From the NCBI GenBank assembly GCA_019090765.1, contig JAHRVJ010000210.1, positions 1 to 9,318 on the forward strand: a stretch of 9,318 bases of DNA, given 5' to 3'. Of this stretch, positions 1 to 7,244 are shown piece after piece. This stretch comes from Ilumatobacteraceae bacterium. GTDB taxonomy: Bacteria > Actinomycetota > Acidimicrobiia > Acidimicrobiales > Ilumatobacteraceae. Below the pieces are notes generated by a model. It saw only the letters and a program-made list of their open reading frames with translations, searched no databases and was not told the DNA's origin. The first letter of the stretch is position 1; each line of letters opens with the position of its first letter. A program made the position numbers and the translations under genes.

Positions 1-195
1 CCGACCACCGTGTTCGAGCCGGTCAACCGGGCTGCGGTGTGCAAGTACATGAAGATGATTACCCCCGCCAAGCTGCTGCGTTCGCTTCGTGACGGCACCG
101 ACGAAGTGACTGTCGACAAAGACACTGCCGATCGCGCCCGAGCTTCGGTTGAGCGAATGATCGCCATCGGCACGCCGTCGTCGACAGCTGAGTGA
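1..195 (+). CDS. nadA: Quinolinate synthase NadA, C-terminal fragment
   Basis: This is the last 64 codons of an ORF that enters from the left edge in frame 1 and stops at TGA 193-195; the real start lies outside the window. NadA condenses iminoaspartate (made by NadB) with dihydroxyacetone phosphate to give quinolinate in the cytoplasm, using a [4Fe-4S] cluster. The visible part contains VFEPVNRAAVCKYMKMIT, whose Cys matches in position and context the last of the three conserved cluster-binding cysteines. It is followed by the family-typical tail KLLRSLRDGTDEVTVD and ARASVERMIAIG. Placement directly ahead of nadB and nadC gives the classical nadABC order and supports the call. GTG at 10 is an internal Val codon, not a start. 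Confidence is high despite the short length, because motif and context agree. Confidence 0.9.
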   Translation, partial: PTTVFEPVNRAAVCKYMKMITPAKLLRSLRDGTDEVTVDKDTADRARASVERMIAIGTPSSTAE

Positions 196-252
196 TCAAC
201 TCGACTGCATGGTCGAAGTTGCCGATCTGGATGATCGCCTGATTGGGCATCG

Positions 253-1968
253 ATGACCCTGCCGCGCCGTTTGGCCGCTCCCGCTTCAACGTGGGAACGC
301 GACTTTGATGTGGTCATTCTGGGTTCTGGCGCGGCCGGGCTGTCCGCGGCGCTGGCGGCCCGTCCGGTTCGGAGCGCCTTGGTGGTTACCAAGGATGTCT
401 TGTCGGCTGGATCCACGCAGTGGGCACAGGGTGGCTTGGCTGGTGTTCTTGACCCGACCGACACGATCGAAAACCACGTACGCGACACGCTTACCGCGGG
501 CGCCGGGTTGTGCGACGAAGCCGTAGTGCGCGAGTTGGTTACCGAGGCCCCGAAGTCGATCAGATATCTGATGCGATTGGGGGCGGCGTTCGACCCGGAG
601 CAAGGCAGTCAAGACATCGCGCTAACTCGTGAAGGCGGGCATAGCCACAATCGCATCGTGCATTCAGGTGGCGACCGCTCGGGCGCTGAGGTGCAGCGAA
701 CGCTGGACGAGTCGGCGATAGGAGCGGGTGTTGAAGTTCTCAGCCGCGCCTTCGCGCTCGACCTCGTGCTCGGAACTACTAGCGATGGTGAGCGCCAGGT
801 GGCGGGCGTCCGCATCGGCCAAACCAACGCTGATGGTCAACTCGTTTCGGTGGGGGTGGTCACGGCACGCGCTGTCGTGGTGGCGTGTGGCGGCTATGGC
901 CAAGTATTTGCGTCTACTTCTAACCCGCCTGCGGTCACCGGTGACGGTGTGGCGATGGCGCTCCGCGCTGGGCTATCAGTGACTGATGTCGAATTCGTAC
1001 AGTTCCATCCCACCGTGATGTGGCGCGGGCCAGACGCGACGGGCCAGCAGGCTTTGGTGTCGGAGGCCGTTCGTGGCGAGGGCGCGATTTTGTTTGATGC
1101 CGCGGGGGAGCGGATCATGGCTGGCGTTCATCCGCAAGAAGACCTTGCACCGCGCGACGTCGTCTCGGCGGCTGTAAGCCGACGGATGGCTGAAGCGCCT
1201 GGCGGCGTAGACGACCACGTGTTTCTCGACGCCACGCACATGGGTGAACGATTCTACGAGCGTTTCCCTTCGATTACCGAAGCCTGCCGAGAGATTGGGC
1301 TTGACCCCGCGGTCGATCGAATCCCGGTTGCCCCTGCCGCGCACTATGCGTGCGGTGGCATTCGGGCCGAACTCAATGGTCGCACCTCCCTGCCAGGTCT
1401 GTTTGCTGTTGGCGAGGTGTCCTCAACCGGTGTTCATGGGGCTAACCGCTTGGCATCGAACAGCCTGACCGAATCGATTGTCGCCGGAACTCGGGTTGGT
1501 CGCGATCTGGCATGGGAGCTACCCGACAAAGTGCGTCCCGACCCTGATTTCGAAGACCCGATGGCTCCTCCCCTACTCGACCCGGCTCGGTTGCGCGAGG
1601 TGAGAGCTGTGATGTCGCGACACGTCGGTGTGATTCGCAACGAGATGTCGTTGTCGTCTGCCGCGGGGGCGCTTGGGGCGATTGCCAACGGCATGACCGG
1701 TTCGGCCTCGACCTCAGGTGAGTCGTTCGGCGATCCGGAACTGGGCGACAAGACTCCGGTTAGGCCATCTCGGCGCACGTGGGAGGGCACCAATCTGCTC
1801 ACTGTTGCGGTTGCCATGGTGGCGGCGGCGCGGGCCCGCACGGAAAGTCGTGGTTGTCATCGCCGCACCGACTATCCCGAATCGAGCGACGCTTGGCAGA
1901 CCCACCTCGACGTCTCCCTCGATGCGGCCGGGGAAGTTGCCGTCGACGGCGCCCCTGACGCAGGTTGA
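253..1968 (+). CDS. nadB: L-aspartate oxidase NadB
   Basis: NadB is a flavoprotein that oxidises L-aspartate to iminoaspartate, the first step of de novo NAD synthesis, passing the product to NadA. At 571 aa it is slightly longer than the E. coli enzyme (540 aa). Seen in order: the FAD dinucleotide-binding motif VVILGSGAAGLSAAL (residues 20-34); STQWAQGGLAGV (54-65); REGGHSHNRIVH (126-137), with the Glu equivalent to the catalytic E121; EFVQFHP (247-253), with the substrate-binding His; APRDVVSAA (299-307), with the conserved active-site Arg; AAHYACGGI (362-370); GEVSSTGVHGANRLASNSL (387-405), which closes the FAD site; then a helical C-terminal domain with ESRGCHRRTDYP (531-542). All expected active-site residues are present. 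ATG 253 is the first usable start after an in-frame TGA at 232-234; no strong Shine-Dalgarno precedes it. It follows nadA by 57 nt and leads into nadC. Confidence 0.97.
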   Translation: MTLPRRLAAPASTWERDFDVVILGSGAAGLSAALAARPVRSALVVTKDVLSAGSTQWAQGGLAGVLDPTDTIENHVRDTLTAGAGLCDEAVVRELVTEAPKSIRYLMRLGAAFDPEQGSQDIALTREGGHSHNRIVHSGGDRSGAEVQRTLDESAIGAGVEVLSRAFALDLVLGTTSDGERQVAGVRIGQTNADGQLVSVGVVTARAVVVACGGYGQVFASTSNPPAVTGDGVAMALRAGLSVTDVEFVQFHPTVMWRGPDATGQQALVSEAVRGEGAILFDAAGERIMAGVHPQEDLAPRDVVSAAVSRRMAEAPGGVDDHVFLDATHMGERFYERFPSITEACREIGLDPAVDRIPVAPAAHYACGGIRAELNGRTSLPGLFAVGEVSSTGVHGANRLASNSLTESIVAGTRVGRDLAWELPDKVRPDPDFEDPMAPPLLDPARLREVRAVMSRHVGVIRNEMSLSSAAGALGAIANGMTGSASTSGESFGDPELGDKTPVRPSRRTWEGTNLLTVAVAMVAAARARTESRGCHRRTDYPESSDAWQTHLDVSLDAAGEVAVDGAPDAG

Positions 1969-1993
1969 CTCTCGTCTCAGGGGTGGCCGGTCG

Positions 1994-1999
1994 TACACT
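1994..1999 (+). promoter_or_regulatory. Candidate -10 box for a leaderless nadC transcript
   Basis: TACACT lies 7 nt before the nadC ATG at 2007, and no Shine-Dalgarno separates them. In actinobacteria a TANNNT box at this distance puts the transcription start at or next to the A of ATG, giving a leaderless mRNA. The box lies just past the end of nadB, so it would be an internal promoter of the nad operon. The motif and spacing are seen; activity is inferred. Confidence 0.45.
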
Positions 2000-2006
2000 C
2001 GCCGCC

Positions 2007-2927
2007 ATGTTTGTTTTCCATCCGCTGGCGGAGTCAACACGGTCTTCGTTGATCGCCGGGGGCCTCGACCCAGATGCCATCGCATCGTTGATTCGGATGG
2101 CCCTGGCCGAAGACCTGATGGGCGGTATTGATGTCACGTCTACAGCGACGATTGCGCAAGAGCATCGCAGTAAAGCGACGTTCGGATCCCGTGAGGTTGG
2201 TGTTGTATCGGGCCTTCCGGTTGTCGCCGCGGTCATCGAAACGGTCTGTGGGGACAATGCCAGTGAGTTCCACACCTTCGTGGCCGATGGTGACCGAGTC
2301 ACTAGCGGCACGATTCTTGCTGAGGTTTCCGCGCCGACGCGGTTGCTGCTGACGGCCGAGCGCACCGCGCTAAACCTGCTGTGTCACCTTTCGGGCGTGG
2401 CATCGTTGACGCGTCGCTGGGCTGATGCACTCGAAGGAACGTCAGCCGTTGTTAGAGATACGCGCAAGACAACTCCCGGTCTACGCGCATTAGAGAAGTA
2501 CGCGGTTCGTTGCGGAGGAGGGGCCAATCACCGGATGGGCTTGTCCGACATGGCGTTGGTCAAGGACAATCACGTGGCCGCGGCAGGGGGAGTGAGCGAG
2601 GCCTACAGGAGGGTGCGCGCGTTGGAAGCAACGATTCCGGTGGAGATCGAAGTCGACTCGCTGGATGGGCTGGCCGAGGCAATCGAAGCCGGTGCCGATG
2701 AGGTGCTGATCGACAATTTCACCTCCGAGATGATGACCGAGGCGGTAGCTCTACGCGCCGACTCAGGTTCGAAAGTTCGGCTGGAGGCGAGCGGCGGCCT
2801 GACAGTAGAGACTGCTCGTGCTGTTGCTGAAACTGGTGTCGACCTGATTGCCGTTGGCGAGCTCACGCACTCTGCAAGAGTCCTCGATATTGGGCTCGAC
2901 CTTGAAGATCAGAGCGTCAATTCCTAG
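2007..2927 (+). CDS. nadC: Nicotinate-nucleotide pyrophosphorylase (quinolinate phosphoribosyltransferase) NadC
   Basis: NadC transfers phosphoribose from PRPP to quinolinate and decarboxylates it, giving nicotinate mononucleotide, the third step after NadB and NadA. Read from ATG 2007 it has 306 aa, close to the usual 280-300. The N-terminal open-face domain includes ALAEDLMGGIDVTS (32-45). The barrel domain carries RTALNLLCHLSGVASL (119-134), DTRKTTPGLRALEKYAV (151-167), GGGANHRMGLSDMALVKDNH (170-189), EIEVDSLD (213-220), VLIDNF (233-238) and LEASGGL (259-265). These hold the Arg, Lys and His residues that bind quinolinate and PRPP in the family. An in-frame TTG at 1965 overlaps the nadB stop and would give 320 aa by translational coupling. 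I prefer ATG 2007 because the extra 14 residues look unlike a NadC N-terminus and a TACACT box sits 7 nt upstream. It ends 10 nt from the stop of the convergent FKBP gene. Confidence 0.96.
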   Translation: MFVFHPLAESTRSSLIAGGLDPDAIASLIRMALAEDLMGGIDVTSTATIAQEHRSKATFGSREVGVVSGLPVVAAVIETVCGDNASEFHTFVADGDRVTSGTILAEVSAPTRLLLTAERTALNLLCHLSGVASLTRRWADALEGTSAVVRDTRKTTPGLRALEKYAVRCGGGANHRMGLSDMALVKDNHVAAAGGVSEAYRRVRALEATIPVEIEVDSLDGLAEAIEAGADEVLIDNFTSEMMTEAVALRADSGSKVRLEASGGLTVETARAVAETGVDLIAVGELTHSARVLDIGLDLEDQSVNS

Positions 2928-2937
2928 ACCTCAGCGG

Positions 2938-3882
2938 TCAGTAGACGCCGAGTAGGTCAACGACCATGATTACATCGGTATCAGCGGGGAGACCGACCGA
3001 CGGCTGACCGTCGGGGCCGAATCCCTGGTCTGGGGGGACAATGATCGCGCGACGACCGCCGACCTGCATCCCGGGCATGCCCGCAACAAGCCCCGGGAAC
3101 GCTCCCTCGACCATCGGAATCTGTATGGCGTCTCCGGCCCACGTACTTTCGAGCGCCACCAGGCTGTCGCCTCTAAACATCACCATGCGGAGAACAGCTG
3201 TCTGGCCTTCTTCGAGCTCGGCACCGTCGCCTTCAATCAGGTCAACTGTGGTCACCTCAGTGGCTCCCTCTGATGCGGGAACGCCAGCTTCGGTTGGTTC
3301 GTCAGCGGGGTCTGCCGGGGGGACAACGGCGCGGACATCGATCACAAATGTGAGCGCTTCGTTCTCGCCAATGATGTCTCCACGGGCGGTCTCGCCGTAT
3401 GCGAGGTCACTAGGGATATCGAGCTGAAGTCTTGCTCCGGCCTGCGCCTCTACAAGGCCCTCGTCCCAACCTTGGATCACGCCGCCAGTTCCGAGGACGA
3501 CGGGGAATGGCTCGAAGCGGTCGTAGCTGTTGTCGAACTCGACACCGTCGCTGCTACGAACCCCGATGTAGTCGACAATCACGGTGTCGCCTTGCTGAGC
3601 GGTGGGTCCGCTGCCGGGTGACAACTCGGTGACTATGAGCTCATCGGAAATATCAGTCGGAATATCAACGGCTGGCTTGTCGGGGTTGGTCGGTGGCGGG
3701 CCAACGTCTTCGAAGGTGGTTGCTGGAGCGGTTCCGTCGGTTTCGGTTCCGTCGGTCGTGACGGCTTCGCTTGACGTTGGCTCGGTTCCGGCAGTGGTGT
3801 CGTTACTTGAAGAGTCGTCGCTATCGCTACAGGCTGCGAAGATCAGAGTGGCGGTCATTACTAGGGGGAGTGTCCGGCGCAT
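2938..3882 (-). CDS. Lipoprotein with tandem FKBP-type peptidyl-prolyl isomerase domains
   Basis: Read from ATG 3882 this is 314 aa. Residues 1-18 are a lipoprotein signal: RR, a hydrophobic stretch, then IFAAC with Cys18 as the lipidation site. A Ser/Thr/Asp/Glu-rich linker (19-60) probably spans the cell envelope. Domain 1 (about 82-187) is a typical FKBP domain. It keeps the pocket residues Tyr105, Phe116-Asp117, Val135-Ile136, Trp139, Tyr162 (AYGE) and Phe179, so prolyl isomerase activity is likely. Domain 2 (about 210-314) has an FKBP-like layout (EGDGAELEEGQTAVLRM, GMQVGGRRAIIVPP, GFGPDGQP, VDLLGVY) but lacks most pocket residues. The protein is expected to be tethered outside the membrane and to help fold exported proteins. 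Longer starts exist at ATG 3903 and 4020, but both bury the lipoprotein signal, and a TAGCGT box sits 7 nt before ATG 3882. It is the last gene of the leftward group. Confidence 0.88.
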   Translation of the reverse strand: MRRTLPLVMTATLIFAACSDSDDSSSNDTTAGTEPTSSEAVTTDGTETDGTAPATTFEDVGPPPTNPDKPAVDIPTDISDELIVTELSPGSGPTAQQGDTVIVDYIGVRSSDGVEFDNSYDRFEPFPVVLGTGGVIQGWDEGLVEAQAGARLQLDIPSDLAYGETARGDIIGENEALTFVIDVRAVVPPADPADEPTEAGVPASEGATEVTTVDLIEGDGAELEEGQTAVLRMVMFRGDSLVALESTWAGDAIQIPMVEGAFPGLVAGMPGMQVGGRRAIIVPPDQGFGPDGQPSVGLPADTDVIMVVDLLGVY

Positions 3883-3889
3883 CGCAACG

Positions 3890-3895
3890 ACGCTA
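3890..3895 (-). promoter_or_regulatory. Candidate -10 box for the FKBP lipoprotein gene (leaderless)
   Basis: On the minus strand TAGCGT is followed by 7 nt and then ATG 3882, with no Shine-Dalgarno. This matches the arrangement upstream of nadC and supports the 3882 start over 3903, which would lie upstream of the inferred transcription start. Motif and spacing are seen; function is inferred. Confidence 0.4.
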
Positions 3896-3922
3896 GTGCC
3901 CATCTGACCCCAGCGGCCGTCA

Positions 3923-3945
3923 AGCTCGGAAGCGACTGCCGAGCT
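3923..3945 (-). terminator. Hairpin at the alpha/beta hydrolase stop codon
   Basis: A perfect 7-bp inverted repeat, AGCTCGG and CCGAGCT, is separated by 9 nt. It overlaps the TAG stop (3944-3946) of the hydrolase on the minus strand. The stem is GC-rich, but no run of T follows it, so it would be a weak intrinsic terminator or an mRNA 3'-end structure. It separates the greA-hydrolase pair from the lipoprotein gene, which fits the lipoprotein having its own promoter. Confidence 0.35.
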
Positions 3946-4798
3946 AGTGCCGGCGTTCGATTGAGCGAAGGGCGCGTAGCAGGGTTGGTGCGAAGCGGTC
4001 AGCATTGACCACGACCGCATCGTGGTTTCCGGTAACTCGGAACGGCTCGGCGGTCGGAATCTCCTCGAAGAGTTTCACCTGTCGGTCGAGAGGTACGACG
4101 GTGTCGTTCATTGTCGTAACCGTGGAGACCGGAACATTGATCTTCGATAGCCACTCGCTCGATGAGAAGCGGCCGATCTCCTTTCCGGCCTCAAGCACCG
4201 TTCTCCAGTCGTGGGCCGCGGCTTCCTGCACAGCCCATGGCTCCCATTCCACGGACTTGCGTTGTAGGTAGAGCTGTTCGGTCAGCCAGACGCGAGCCTG
4301 CTCGGGGGTGAATCTCGCTACGGCAGCCAATCCGGTAAGGCCCAGGAATGATAATCGTTCGTCGCGGCGGCCTGAAAAGAATGGCGCAGTCGCGCACAGC
4401 GCCAGCCCTTTCACACGATCGGGGTGACGCTTCCACACGAGCTGGGCAACTGCTCCGCCCATCGAATACCCCGCGACCATAAAGCGATCGATTCCGAGCG
4501 CGGCAGCAACATCAGCAGCGTCGTCAGCACAGTCCTCCAGGCGAAACGACTTCTTGACTCTGAGCCCGGTGCCGTGCCCGCGGTGGTCGAACGCGATCAC
4601 GCGATAGTGCTTGCCGAGAGCTTCGTAGCAGCGGAACCAGTTGAGGTCGGCGGTAGCCGTCCAACCGTGTAAAAGCATCACCACCGGGGAGTTTGGCTGG
4701 CCACCGAAATCCCGTACGACCAGGGTGCCTCGATCTTCGAGTTCGACGAACCGACCTGGAGGAAGGTCCGGGCTGAAGATCTCGACCGAGGCGGTCAC
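3944..4798 (-). CDS. Alpha/beta hydrolase-fold protein, substrate unknown
   Basis: A 284-aa single-domain alpha/beta hydrolase. The N-terminal strand pair leads to VVMLLHGWTATADLNW (39-54), with the HG oxyanion motif. Next comes VIAFDHRGHGTG (67-78), then the nucleophile elbow GYSMGG with Ser112. A helical lid lies at about 140-215. The likely acid is Asp232 in MNDTVVP, and the catalytic His is His259 in GNHDAVV. No signal peptide or membrane segment is visible, so it should be cytoplasmic. The family covers esterases, lactonases, peptidases and others, and the sequence alone does not fix the substrate. It starts at GTG 4798, whose TG is shared with the TGA of greA (GTGA overlap), so its translation is probably coupled to GreA. 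The overlap implies a bicistronic mRNA; whether the two proteins are functionally linked is unknown. Confidence 0.9.
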   Translation of the reverse strand: MTASVEIFSPDLPPGRFVELEDRGTLVVRDFGGQPNSPVVMLLHGWTATADLNWFRCYEALGKHYRVIAFDHRGHGTGLRVKKSFRLEDCADDAADVAAALGIDRFMVAGYSMGGAVAQLVWKRHPDRVKGLALCATAPFFSGRRDERLSFLGLTGLAAVARFTPEQARVWLTEQLYLQRKSVEWEPWAVQEAAAHDWRTVLEAGKEIGRFSSSEWLSKINVPVSTVTTMNDTVVPLDRQVKLFEEIPTAEPFRVTGNHDAVVVNADRFAPTLLRALRSIERRH

Positions 4799-5244
4799 GC
4801 CTGGTCGACGCTGAGAATCTTTACCGTGAGGGCGCCGTTCGGTGCCTCGTAGGTGACGCTGGTGCCTGCCTCGGCGCCATCAATGGCATGCCCGAGCGGC
4901 GACGATGCCGTGATTACGTCGACGCCTTCGACTTGCTCTTCCATATTGCCGATGAGGTAACGCTCGGCCATGTCTTCGGAATCACCGTCGTAAAGGACGG
5001 TGTAGATCACCGAGCCGTCGACGATCTCGGCGTTTTCGAGGAGATGTTCGAGTTGGCGGATGCGACCTTCCATGTGGCCTTGTTCGTCTTTGGCCGCGTG
5101 GTAGCCGGCATTTTCCTTGAGGTCGCCCTCTTCGCGAGCGACTTCAATCTTGTTCGCCACATCAATACGTCCGCGCGTCGTGAGGTCTTCGAATTCGGCC
5201 TTCAAGCGTTCGTAGGCGGTGTTGGATAGTTGCGGTACCGACAT
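4795..5244 (-). CDS. greA: Transcription elongation factor GreA
   Basis: GreA enters the secondary channel of backtracked RNA polymerase and stimulates cleavage of the nascent RNA so elongation can resume. At 149 aa it is slightly shorter than E. coli GreA (158 aa). Residues 8-75 form the antiparallel coiled coil. Its tip, REEGDLKENAGYHAAKDEQG (37-56), contains Asp41 and Glu44, the acidic residues that place the catalytic magnesium. EGRIRQLEHLLENAEIVD (59-76) closes the coil. The C-terminal FKBP-like domain that docks on polymerase includes ERYLIGNMEEQ, ITASSPLGHAIDGAEAGTSV and APNGALTVKILSV. The REEGDLKEN and GYHAAKDEQG wording resembles actinobacterial GreA. It starts at ATG 5244 without a Shine-Dalgarno, is divergent from leuB, and overlaps the downstream hydrolase by 4 nt. 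Confidence 0.96.
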   Translation of the reverse strand: MSVPQLSNTAYERLKAEFEDLTTRGRIDVANKIEVAREEGDLKENAGYHAAKDEQGHMEGRIRQLEHLLENAEIVDGSVIYTVLYDGDSEDMAERYLIGNMEEQVEGVDVITASSPLGHAIDGAEAGTSVTYEAPNGALTVKILSVDQA

Positions 5245-5253
5245 TGGAACCGG

Positions 5254-5259
5254 AGGCTA
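5254..5259 (-). promoter_or_regulatory. Candidate -10 box for greA
   Basis: Read on the minus strand, TAGCCT lies 9 nt before the greA ATG at 5244, with no Shine-Dalgarno in between. The greA-leuB gap is only 79 bp, so both divergent promoters must fall here or inside the genes. No convincing -35 is visible. The spacing is at the long end for a leaderless start, so this is tentative. Confidence 0.3.
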
Positions 5260-5309
5260 TCGCTACTAGGCGCTTCGAGGTTTGCTGGGGAGCGCAATCG
5301 GCGCGGCCG

Positions 5310-5315
5310 TAGGCT
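5310..5315 (+). promoter_or_regulatory. Candidate -10 box for leuB
   Basis: TAGGCT lies 8 nt before the leuB ATG at 5324, again without a Shine-Dalgarno. It suggests a near-leaderless leuB-ilvE transcript. I see no recognisable -35 at 16-18 bp and no leucine-rich leader peptide in the 79-bp divergent gap. Confidence 0.35.
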
Positions 5316-5323
5316 CGCAACTC

Positions 5324-6316
5324 ATGACGCACAACATTGCAGTAATCGGCGGGGACGGCATCGGGCCCGAGGTGATCACCGAGGCGATCAAGGTGGTTCG
5401 TGCGGCTGGTGTTGAGATCTCGACCACCGACTACGACCTCGGCGGTGCGCGATACATGCGTGACGGTGAGGTGCTTTCCGAAGAGACGCTCGACGAGCTC
5501 CGAACCTTCGATTGCATTCTGTTGGGTGCGGTTGGTTCGCCTGATGTGCCGCCCGGGGTAATCGAACGAGGACTGCTGTTGAAGATGAGGTTCGATATGA
5601 ACCTCTATGTCAACGTTCGTCCGTTCATCGGAACCGCTCCGGGTGCCACCGAACCACACGACTTTGTGGTAATTCGCGAGAACACCGAGGGGCCCTACGT
5701 TGGTGAGGGTGGATCGCTCCGCGAAGGCACTCCTCACGAGGTTGCGACTCAGGGGTCCTTCAATACTCGGATGGGTGTCGAGCGCTGCATTCGGTATGCG
5801 TTCGAATTGGCGATGACCCGCGAGCGGAAGCACCTCACGCTGGTGCACAAGACCAACGTGTTGCAGTTCTCCGGGAGCTTGTGGGAGAGGACCTTCAACG
5901 AGGTCGCCGAGGAGTACCCCCAAGTAGAGACCGCCTATAACCATGTCGACGCGGCGACTATCTACTTCGTGCAGGATCCGCAGCGCTACGACGTCATCGT
6001 TACCGACAACCTGTTCGGAGACATCCTCACCGATCTGGGTGGCGCAGTGTCGGGCGGCATCGGGTTGGCTTCGTCAGCCAACTTGAACCCTGATCGCACC
6101 GGACCCTCGATGTTTGAACCGGTCCACGGCTCCGCGCCCGACATCGTTGGCACTGGCAAGGCCGACCCCCGTGCGGCGATCCTCAGTGCGGCCATGATGC
6201 TCGACTTCCTCGGCGAGTCGGAGGCTGCCGATCGTGTTCGTGCGGCATGTGTTGATCCTGTTACCGGTAGCACCAGCGATGTTGGTGACTCGATCGCTGT
6301 GCGCGTGCGAAACTGA
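5324..6316 (+). CDS. leuB: 3-isopropylmalate dehydrogenase LeuB
   Basis: LeuB oxidatively decarboxylates 3-isopropylmalate with NAD+ in leucine synthesis. In organisms with CimA the same enzyme usually acts on 3-methylmalate to give 2-oxobutyrate for isoleucine. At 330 aa from ATG 5324 it has the length of short actinobacterial LeuB. Motifs: [13 protein letters not shown] (5-17), [12 protein letters not shown] (65-76), [20 protein letters not shown] (81-100) with substrate-binding arginines, [12 protein letters not shown] (116-127) with the conserved Arg and Tyr, HKTNVL (175-180) with the catalytic Lys176, VDAAT (208-212), [13 protein letters not shown] (226-238) with the metal-binding aspartates, and [10 protein letters not shown] (265-274), which binds NAD. 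A TTG-initiated extension from 5282 is possible, but the family begins right at the first beta strand. It is followed by ilvE after 4 nt, and cimA lies downstream in the same orientation. Confidence 0.95.
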   Translation: MTHNIAVIGGDGIGPEVITEAIKVVRAAGVEISTTDYDLGGARYMRDGEVLSEETLDELRTFDCILLGAVGSPDVPPGVIERGLLLKMRFDMNLYVNVRPFIGTAPGATEPHDFVVIRENTEGPYVGEGGSLREGTPHEVATQGSFNTRMGVERCIRYAFELAMTRERKHLTLVHKTNVLQFSGSLWERTFNEVAEEYPQVETAYNHVDAATIYFVQDPQRYDVIVTDNLFGDILTDLGGAVSGGIGLASSANLNPDRTGPSMFEPVHGSAPDIVGTGKADPRAAILSAAMMLDFLGESEAADRVRAACVDPVTGSTSDVGDSIAVRVRN

Positions 6317-6320
6317 CGCC

Positions 6321-7235
6321 ATGCCAATTACACCGACCCCAAAGATCTGGATGAACGGCGATCTCATCGACTGGGAAGATGCTCAGATTCACGTCCTCAC
6401 ACACACCCTGCACTACGGGACAGGAGTTTTCGAGGGTATTCGTGCCTACGAAACCGCCGACGGGCCGGCGGTGTTCCGCCTAACCGAGCACATCGAGCGG
6501 TTGTTCAGCTCAGCGAAAATCGTTGGCATGGAGATTCCGTACACCGTGGAGGAAATCATCACGGCGACGAAAGAGACGGTTGCCTCAACTGGACTACCGG
6601 CGTGTTACATCCGCCCGATCGCTTACTTCGGTTATGGCGAGATGGGGCTCAGCACGCTGCCCTGTTCCGTTGACGTGTCGATTGCCTGCTGGCCGTGGGG
6701 GGCGTACCTCGGCGACGACGCAGTCAATAACGGCGTGCGGATGAAGATCTCCTCATGGACACGACACGATCACAACACCATGCCGCCAGCGTCGAAAACG
6801 ACCGGTAACTACGTCAACTCCTCGCTGGCCAAGGTCGAAGCCCTCAAGGCGGGCTACGACGAGGCCATCATGCTTGCCCCAAACGGCCTGGTCGCGGAAT
6901 GCACCGGGGAGAACATCTTCGTTGCTCGGCAGGGGAAACTGATTACTCCGCCGCTGTCGGCCGGAGCTTTGGAGGGCATCACTCAGGCCTCGGTCACCGC
7001 GATCGCAGGCGACCTCGGGTACGAAGTTGTCGTCGACAACCTCGCTCGCAGCGACCTCTACATCGCTGATGAGGCCTTCGTATGCGGCACCGCCGCGGAA
7101 GTGACATCGATCAATTCGATTGATGATCGGTCGCTCCCGTGTCCAGGTCCGATGACGACCGCCATTGCTGAGGTCTTCCATCGGGCCATCCGTCGAGAAG
7201 ATGATCGTTACAGCGACTGGTGCGAGTTGGTCTGA
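6321..7235 (+). CDS. ilvE: Branched-chain amino acid aminotransferase IlvE
   Basis: A PLP-dependent class IV aminotransferase that interconverts isoleucine, leucine and valine with their 2-oxo acids, the last step of their synthesis. It is 304 aa, close to E. coli IlvE (309 aa). Motifs: IWMNGDLIDWEDA (9-21), LHYGTGVFEGIRAY (30-43), YIRPIAYFGYGEMGL (96-110), SKTTGNYVNSSLAK (158-171) with the PLP Lys159, GLVAECTGENIFV (189-201) with the cofactor-binding Glu193, ALEGITQASV (216-225), and VCGTAAEVTSI (254-264), which binds the PLP phosphate. ATG 6321 is chosen because the protein then begins at the family's first beta strand; in-frame upstream starts lie inside leuB. The 4-nt gap from the leuB stop and the absence of a Shine-Dalgarno suggest translational coupling. 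A GC-rich nested hairpin follows the stop. Confidence 0.95.
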   Translation: MPITPTPKIWMNGDLIDWEDAQIHVLTHTLHYGTGVFEGIRAYETADGPAVFRLTEHIERLFSSAKIVGMEIPYTVEEIITATKETVASTGLPACYIRPIAYFGYGEMGLSTLPCSVDVSIACWPWGAYLGDDAVNNGVRMKISSWTRHDHNTMPPASKTTGNYVNSSLAKVEALKAGYDEAIMLAPNGLVAECTGENIFVARQGKLITPPLSAGALEGITQASVTAIAGDLGYEVVVDNLARSDLYIADEAFVCGTAAEVTSINSIDDRSLPCPGPMTTAIAEVFHRAIRREDDRYSDWCELV

Positions 7236-7244
7236 AAAGCAGAA

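Noticed and set aside
2927..2939. Small hairpin GACC/GGTC between the convergent nadC and FKBP stops, considered as a bidirectional terminator
   Set aside because: Only 4 base pairs with no T-run on either side.
3883..4020. Upstream-extended starts (ATG 4020 and 3903) for the FKBP lipoprotein
   Set aside because: They place a non-hydrophobic extension ahead of a clear lipoprotein signal, and 4020 overlaps the end of the hydrolase gene.
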